A DNA stretch of 64,000 bases from Arthrobacter jinronghuae (GTDB lineage: Bacteria > Actinomycetota > Actinomycetes > Actinomycetales > Micrococcaceae), in the NCBI RefSeq assembly GCF_025244825.1, contig NZ_CP104263.1, positions 1,178,001-1,242,000 of the forward strand, written 5' to 3'. The notes below the pieces were generated by a model that saw only the letters and a program-made list of their open reading frames with translations, was not told the origin of the DNA and did not search any database. Below are positions 59,875 through 64,000 of the stretch, piece after piece (position 1 is the first letter of the stretch; every line of letters begins with the position of its first letter). The position numbers and the translations under genes were made by a program.

Positions 59875-60411
59875 ATGCCTCTGGGAATTGAGCCGAACGT
59901 CTTATGGAGCGGCGCTATTGGATCGTTGGTTGCTGCCCTCATTGGCGGCCTTGTTGCCTTGGGGGTAGTGAGGTTGACCAACAAAAACCAGGCTCGATTA
60001 GCGGGAGAAGCGAGGGAAAAAGCTGCGATAGCCGATTTCATCGCGAGTGCCGACGGGTTCCTAACGGAATACTCAGAGGGAAGACGCGCCATCGAGTCAC
60101 TATTGCAGCAGACGATGGCAGCCTCCGTTCGGTGGCAGTTGGAATTGTCAGATGAGGATATGGCCAGCGAGCTAATTCTCTGGCCACACCACCTTGTCAA
60201 CCTTGCGGTCAAAGCCTCGGAAGCAGAGGCAGACGGCGGCGATCCGGCTGACGAGTACGAGGCGCTCCTCCAAGCTGTCATGGAAGTCCGGTTTGCTGCC
60301 TTGGAATGGCACAAAGCCAACCAGGGCCAACGGAACGAATACCGCAGACGCCTCGAAGCTGGACGAACTGCTGGGTCGGGCAACGCCGCAGGGCCGCCCT
60401 CAACTTCTTGA
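59875..60411 (+). CDS. Single-helix membrane protein with helical cytosolic domain (prophage cargo)
   Basis: This 178-residue protein has a short N-terminus, one membrane helix (LWSGAIGSLVAALIGGLVAL, then GVVRL) and a long helical cytosolic part (EAREKAAIADFIASADGFLT to WHKANQGQRNEYRRRLEAGR). It lies against the early operon, 27 bp from the divergent replication gene. There are no enzyme motifs. Candidate roles are superinfection exclusion or membrane signalling in the lysogen. Confidence 0.72.
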   Translation: MPLGIEPNVLWSGAIGSLVAALIGGLVALGVVRLTNKNQARLAGEAREKAAIADFIASADGFLTEYSEGRRAIESLLQQTMAASVRWQLELSDEDMASELILWPHHLVNLAVKASEAEADGGDPADEYEALLQAVMEVRFAALEWHKANQGQRNEYRRRLEAGRTAGSGNAAGPPSTS

Positions 60412-60454
60412 CGCACGTACTTGAGTTTTCGCATTTCTGGGACTTTCGTCGCCA

Positions 60455-60904
60455 TCAGGCACTTCTTTCGTTGTAGATTTTCCAAGCCCGGCCCCGGTGC
60501 GCGGCCAGCTCAGCTATCCAATTCCGGAGGTTGGCTTTGCTCCAGTGCGGCTCCGGAACCTTTCGGCCGGTTGAGTACAGCTCGTGCATGTCCCGGACCT
60601 CGACCATCCGTCCGCAAACGCCTGGCTCCACCTCCCGGTGCTCATCACGCAGGCGTTCGAAGGTCCAGTAAGGGCGCTCGGTGGGGATCCAATACATCTC
60701 TCCGCAGTGCGCGCATATGCCGGCGGGCCACTGGGCAGCGGAGAACTCCTCCTCATGCTCTCGGTGCCGCTCCGCCCACACCGCCAGCTCAGCCATCGGG
60801 GCTGAGCAAGGGAACTCCGAACCGCACTTGCAGCGGTAGAACGGATCATTGACCGGCGCCGGATCTTCCAGGAGGTCGAGGAGGTCCAGCTGGCCGACCA
60901 TCAT
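60455..60904 (-). CDS. Zinc-binding hypothetical phage protein
   Basis: This 149-residue protein has CKCGSEFPC and CAHCGEMYW, then a helical C-terminus (WSKANLRNWIAELAAHRGRA). Cys/His spacing suggests one or two zinc sites. Its start overlaps the upstream HTH gene's stop by 4 bases. Confidence 0.66.
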   Translation of the reverse strand: MMVGQLDLLDLLEDPAPVNDPFYRCKCGSEFPCSAPMAELAVWAERHREHEEEFSAAQWPAGICAHCGEMYWIPTERPYWTFERLRDEHREVEPGVCGRMVEVRDMHELYSTGRKVPEPHWSKANLRNWIAELAAHRGRAWKIYNERSA

Positions 60905-61800
60905 GCTGCAGCTCCGACGTCGAGGCCGCGCTTCATAGCGAAGATCAAATCGCCCCGGCCAGCACGGTGAAGCAGCCGCTCCAATGAGTCCTGTTTCTTG
61001 TACCCGGTCCGTGCCAGGATCGACTCGAGGCCTACGCCGGTCCGCACCAGGAACTCCACATCCTCGATCAGCGCGCTCGGATCATTCCGGGCCTGCAGAT
61101 CAGGGACAAAGGCCGGGTCGTCAATGGTGTCCTCGTCCCATGCCATCGGCGGCAGCCAACCGCGGGCCTGCGCATAGTTGCGGGCACGGTTGGCCGCGAT
61201 CTTCGAACGGTGATCCGCACCCACTTGGGGCTGATTCCACAGCTCGTCAAAGAGCGCCTTCACGGCCAACGCCTTGCCGACGGTGACCGGCCTGCCGCTG
61301 ACGATGCCCTGCATGTTGCTGATGGCTATTCCCAGCCGTTCGCCAAGCCTGGACTGCGACCACCCGATAGCCACGAGGGCCTGCAGCCGCCGGGACGTTC
61401 CGGTCCCGTCGATGACGTGGCCGGGAGCCATGTTCTCCAACGTCGGCTTCACAGCCAGGATCTTCTCCGCGGTGTCCTTGAACACCCGCGGGTACGGGGC
61501 GTGGCCGCGCTCATGTCGGCCCCAAATGATCGCGCCGACCGTGGAGGTAGACAGGCCGGTGAGCTGCGCGGTGCGCTTCACCGAGATGCCGTTCTCCATG
61601 AGGAAACGGATATGCTCCCGGACCGGCTCAGCGTCCACGCGTCCGACATCGTAGCGACCGTAGACGATGGAATGACGCCGGTTCCGCTCATAGGTTGTGG
61701 CCGCCGTCGTGCAGTCGGCACAGCGGCACTTGTCGATCTTGTAGGCGAGGTGGGTCCCGTGCTGGTGGTCGGCATGCTTGCACTGGCAGTCCTGTTTCAC
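60901..61800 (-). CDS. HTH DNA-binding protein with N-terminal zinc knuckle
   Basis: This is a 299-residue protein. It has an N-terminal knuckle (CQCKHADHQHGTHLAYKIDK then CRCADC). A first HTH is NGISVKRTAQLTGLSTSTVG, and a second, Cro/C1-like, is SQSRLGERLGIAISNMQGIV. A later segment (VRTGVGLESILARTGYKKQ) looks like a third. It starts at GTG 61800 in a GTGA overlap. It is probably an early regulator; it is not an obvious repressor, because it lies in the lytic direction. Confidence 0.75.
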   Translation of the reverse strand: MKQDCQCKHADHQHGTHLAYKIDKCRCADCTTAATTYERNRRHSIVYGRYDVGRVDAEPVREHIRFLMENGISVKRTAQLTGLSTSTVGAIIWGRHERGHAPYPRVFKDTAEKILAVKPTLENMAPGHVIDGTGTSRRLQALVAIGWSQSRLGERLGIAISNMQGIVSGRPVTVGKALAVKALFDELWNQPQVGADHRSKIAANRARNYAQARGWLPPMAWDEDTIDDPAFVPDLQARNDPSALIEDVEFLVRTGVGLESILARTGYKKQDSLERLLHRAGRGDLIFAMKRGLDVGAAA

Positions 61801-62177
61801 GCTGCTTCCCTTTCTCTGAGTTCTTGTCGGTGGCGGTTGAGGTAGTCCCGGCGCGCCTGGATGCACGGCTCGCAGAGTTCTTCCTTGAGCCGGTAGTGGC
61901 GGACGGCACCGGAGTAAGTGCCGCATTTTGCTGCTGGCCGACGCCGTGCGTTGGGTGGGGTGCGCCGTCGGCTCGCGACGTACTCCCGGCGGGCTTCCGT
62001 GCAGGCTTCGCACGGGTCCTCGTCTCGCGCCCGGTGCCGGACGTATGCGGCGTTCGTGCCGCACGGTTGGAGCGGCTTCGGCTCCCGGACCAGTTTCGGT
62101 TCTTCCTGGCGGGGCTTCGGTGACTGCTGCCACGGGTCCGCGGCGCCTTTGAGCTTTCCCCGGTACTGGTAGGCCAT
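61797..62177 (-). CDS. Small protein with duplicated CGT...H...C-x2-C motif
   Basis: This is a 126-residue protein. Two copies of the same module are present: CGTNAAYVRHRARDEDPCEA (then C) and CGTYSGAVRHYRLKEELCEP (then C), each followed by AR(R)(E/D)Y and a basic helix. Each module should bind one zinc. The motif is common in actinophage early genes and resembles the start of the next gene's product. Confidence 0.72.
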   Translation of the reverse strand: MAYQYRGKLKGAADPWQQSPKPRQEEPKLVREPKPLQPCGTNAAYVRHRARDEDPCEACTEARREYVASRRRTPPNARRRPAAKCGTYSGAVRHYRLKEELCEPCIQARRDYLNRHRQELREREAA

Positions 62178-62314
62178 TAGTCACTGCACCCCTGGCACTC
62201 CCCGGTGACCGTGAGGATGTGGCCGCAGCTGGTGCAGGCGTTGGCCGCCGCCGGGCGTTCCCGCTTCGGCGGCATGACGACGGGCGGGCGAAGGGCGATG
62301 GTGGGAACAGACAT
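62177..62314 (-). CDS. Short zinc-knuckle protein
   Basis: This 45-residue protein ends NACTSCGHILTVTGECQGCSD, a C-x2-C...C-x2-C zinc ribbon. AGGAGATATTC precedes ATG 62314. Confidence 0.66.
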   Translation of the reverse strand: MSVPTIALRPPVVMPPKRERPAAANACTSCGHILTVTGECQGCSD

Positions 62315-62338
62315 GAATATCTCCTGGTAGGTGTGATG

Positions 62339-62368
62339 GTGCCGCCCGTCGCGAGGGACGGGCGGCAC
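62339..62368. terminator. Perfect hairpin between ssb and downstream early genes
   Basis: GTGCCGCCCGTC and GACGGGCGGCAC form a 12-bp perfect stem with a 6-nt loop. There is no T-tract, so it may attenuate rather than end transcription, or it may stabilise the ssb message. Confidence 0.6.
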
Positions 62369-62387
62369 GCTAAAGGTGGGTGGCGGG

Positions 62388-62864
62388 CTAGAAGACCGGG
62401 TCCTCACTGGTGGAGGGGGAGCCCCAGCCGCCGGCGTCGGCGGAACCCCAGCTGTCCGGACTGGGCTGCGACTGGCCGTACCCGCCGCCCGTGGCTTGGT
62501 GCGGACTGTTCCCCTGGTGCCAGGTGAGGTCCTTGCCGATGCTGATGACACGCAGCTGGTCGGCGGATCGTTTGTTGCCGTCACGGTCCTCCCATGTCCG
62601 GGTTTCCAGCTCGCCGTAGACGACAACGGAGTCTCCCTTGCGGAGGACTTCGACCACGTTGTCTGCGAGGGTCTGCTTCCCGGCGTTCCATGCGCCGCAG
62701 TCCCAGAACTTGGTGGGTTTCTTCTCCCACTCGTTCGTCTGCTTGTTGAACTTCCGGGCGTTCACGGCGACGCCGAACTCCGCGACCGCCGAGTTGCCCA
62801 GGAACTTCAGGTCCGGATCTTTGGTCAGTCGACCGATGATCGTTACGTAGGTCTCGCCGCTCAT
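62388..62864 (-). CDS. ssb: Single-stranded DNA-binding protein
   Basis: This 158-residue phage SSB has an N-terminal OB fold (TYVTIIGRLTKDPDLKFLGN, KFWDCGAWN, KGDSVVVYGELETRTWEDRD), a Gly/Ser/Gln-rich linker and an acidic tip EDPVF for partner binding. It overlaps the RecT-like gene by 4 bases, so the two are co-translated. Confidence 0.93.
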   Translation of the reverse strand: MSGETYVTIIGRLTKDPDLKFLGNSAVAEFGVAVNARKFNKQTNEWEKKPTKFWDCGAWNAGKQTLADNVVEVLRKGDSVVVYGELETRTWEDRDGNKRSADQLRVISIGKDLTWHQGNSPHQATGGGYGQSQPSPDSWGSADAGGWGSPSTSEDPVF

Positions 62865-63844
62865 TCCTGGCCTGCTTCCGATTCGAGGGATCCGAGGATC
62901 TCATTGGTGAGGTCGCGTGCCTCGGTGACGGTGAGCTCCTTGGACGCGGTGATTTCGCGGCCTGCCCAGCTGCTGACGAGCAGCATCATCGCGTCCTTGG
63001 TGGTGTGCCCGGCCTTCTTGAGGGCTTCACCGAGCGCTTTCTGCTGGGCCATGCTGCAGCCCGGTTCCTGCAGCTGTTCGGCCGCCTCGGGCAGCGGCTC
63101 GACCTCGACCGGCTCCGCGGTCGGTTCGGGTTCGGCCTCGTCCCGCGGGGCTTCATGCACGACGTCGGGAACCGCCGGCACCGGAGCCTGCTGGCGCCGG
63201 ACCGTCCGCTTGGCTGCTGACGCCGGGGCAGGAGCAGGCTGGGACGGGTTCTCCCCGAGGTCTTCAAGCTCGACGTCTTCCACCGAGTAGGCGGCGACAC
63301 CGGTCAGCACGTCAGGGGCGATGGTGCGGCACGCTTCAGCCTGAGCCTTTGCCGTCAGCATGGCGATGGGGTCGGAGGCGTACTTCTTATTGCTGAGGTA
63401 GCCGGCCTGCCGGGCCCGGTCGATCGACCAGGTGAACTCCTGCCACTCGGACTGCCCCTTCCGGCGCCCCATGATCGTGACAGCTTCCGGGGTAGCTGCT
63501 GTGCGGCGGACGTCGTGCCCGGCCGACAGCACAAGGGCCACCATCGTCCGGGCATACATAGCCGGTCGGCCCTGCACCACGAAGATGTTCGACAGTGCGT
63601 TCATCGGGTCAAGCCCAAGGGACTTTCCGGCCAGGATCGCCGCGGCCGCCGCCTCCGGCTTGCCCCGGAATGAGGCCGGCACGAACTCCGTCCCGCACAG
63701 AGCGGTTCCGAGACGGTGCGCGGCTTCCAGCTCCTGCGCCCATTCGAGCAGGGACACGGTGGTCGCGGTCAGGTTCAGCGCTGGGGCGCCGGCGGCCGGG
63801 ACGGAGAGGCTGCCAGCCTGGGGGAGGGTTGCTACTTCGGTCAT
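62861..63844 (-). CDS. RecT-like single-strand annealing protein
   Basis: This 327-residue protein is of the RecT type found in actinophages: WAQELEAAHRLGTALCGTEF, AAAAILAGKSLGLDPMNALS with IFVVQGRPAMYARTMVALVL, and DRARQAGYLSNKKYASDPIA with CRTIAPDVLTGVAAYSVED. An acidic Pro/Ala linker and a helical tail follow. It should anneal phage DNA strands together with SSB. Confidence 0.82.
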   Translation of the reverse strand: MTEVATLPQAGSLSVPAAGAPALNLTATTVSLLEWAQELEAAHRLGTALCGTEFVPASFRGKPEAAAAAILAGKSLGLDPMNALSNIFVVQGRPAMYARTMVALVLSAGHDVRRTAATPEAVTIMGRRKGQSEWQEFTWSIDRARQAGYLSNKKYASDPIAMLTAKAQAEACRTIAPDVLTGVAAYSVEDVELEDLGENPSQPAPAPASAAKRTVRRQQAPVPAVPDVVHEAPRDEAEPEPTAEPVEVEPLPEAAEQLQEPGCSMAQQKALGEALKKAGHTTKDAMMLLVSSWAGREITASKELTVTEARDLTNEILGSLESEAGQE

Positions 63845-64000
63845 GCTGCTGCGCTCATTTCTGTATTGACGGTCAGCGGTTCGCCGATGATGGCGTCCCG
63901 CTCCTTGGTGGTCTTGTGCGTGAAGGCCGCGGCGAGGAACAGCGCGTAGTGGCGGTCGATGGCAGCCCGGTCAGGGGCCAGCGCATAGAGCTTCGTCCCG
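63841..64000 (-). CDS. Phage protein, C-terminal end only
   Basis: The frame is open from the window edge to a TGA that overlaps the RecT-like start (ATGA). The visible 52 residues (TKLYALAPDRAAIDRHYALF...) end NTEMSAAA. Position next to a RecT gene would fit a partner exonuclease or a small early protein; too little is present to decide. Confidence 0.55.
   Translation of the reverse strand, partial: GTKLYALAPDRAAIDRHYALFLAAAFTHKTTKERDAIIGEPLTVNTEMSAAA

Larger units (their letters stand above)
31163..64000. mobile_element. Siphovirus-type prophage (left end and most of the genome)
   Basis: From the tRNA 3' end rightward there is a continuous phage genome: tail, lysis, head, terminase and early genes, nearly all on the minus strand with overlapping starts and stops. 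The left boundary is inferred from the tRNA, and attL should overlap its 3' end. No integrase, repressor or attR is seen, so the element continues past 64000. All structural modules look intact. Confidence 0.94.

Overview
The window is high-GC DNA from an actinobacterium, most likely a member of the Micrococcaceae such as Arthrobacter in the broad sense. The reasons are the gene order glyS, dusB, dgt, dnaG, tRNA-Asn, the many GTG and probably leaderless starts, the LPxTG-type surface proteins and an efeUOB iron operon. The genus is inferred from gene content, not proven.

Positions 1 to about 31160 are host chromosome. Metabolic and housekeeping genes include the end of metX, an SRPBCC protein, a GDSL hydrolase, an esterase, an S4 protein, a YdcZ transporter, glyS, a GNAT protein, a TetR regulator, an AtoE-type transporter, dusB, dgt, dnaG, a NUDIX hydrolase between two identical tRNA-Asn genes, a sugar porter, and a membrane/lipid cluster (holin-like protein, CDP-alcohol phosphotransferase, NIPA-like transporter, GT4 glycosyltransferase). 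Two blocks stand out. One is efeUOB plus a convergent pair of exported proteins; both units have a DtxR/IdeR-type iron box placed at the promoter. The other is a 1022-residue sortase-anchored thioester adhesin with six evenly spaced repeats.

A tRNA with a CAT anticodon (31089-31162) marks the left edge of a prophage that runs off the right end of the window (at least 32.8 kb). Its lytic genes lie on the minus strand, so they read from right to left: RecT-like annealase, SSB, a series of small zinc-knuckle proteins, a replication-type protein, RusA-like resolvase, terminase small and large subunits, portal, minor capsid protein, scaffold, major capsid, head-tail connectors, major tail protein, tail-assembly chaperone with a programmed -1 frameshift, tape measure, distal tail and hub proteins, a lysis cassette with a CHAP endolysin, a holin-like protein and a collagen-like membrane protein, and finally tail-tip proteins, one with an SGNH esterase domain. 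This is a siphovirus layout. Integrase, repressor and attR are not in the window.

Five prophage genes point the other way (plus strand) and look like cargo expressed in the lysogen: a hexapeptide-repeat acyltransferase beside attL, a Pro/Ala-rich exported protein, a 97-residue protein of unknown function, a zinc-finger DUF4145 protein, and a membrane-anchored helical protein. The most testable idea is that the acyltransferase modifies the cell-surface receptor that the tail SGNH esterase acts on, which would give superinfection immunity. The DUF4145 and membrane proteins are candidate phage-defence genes.
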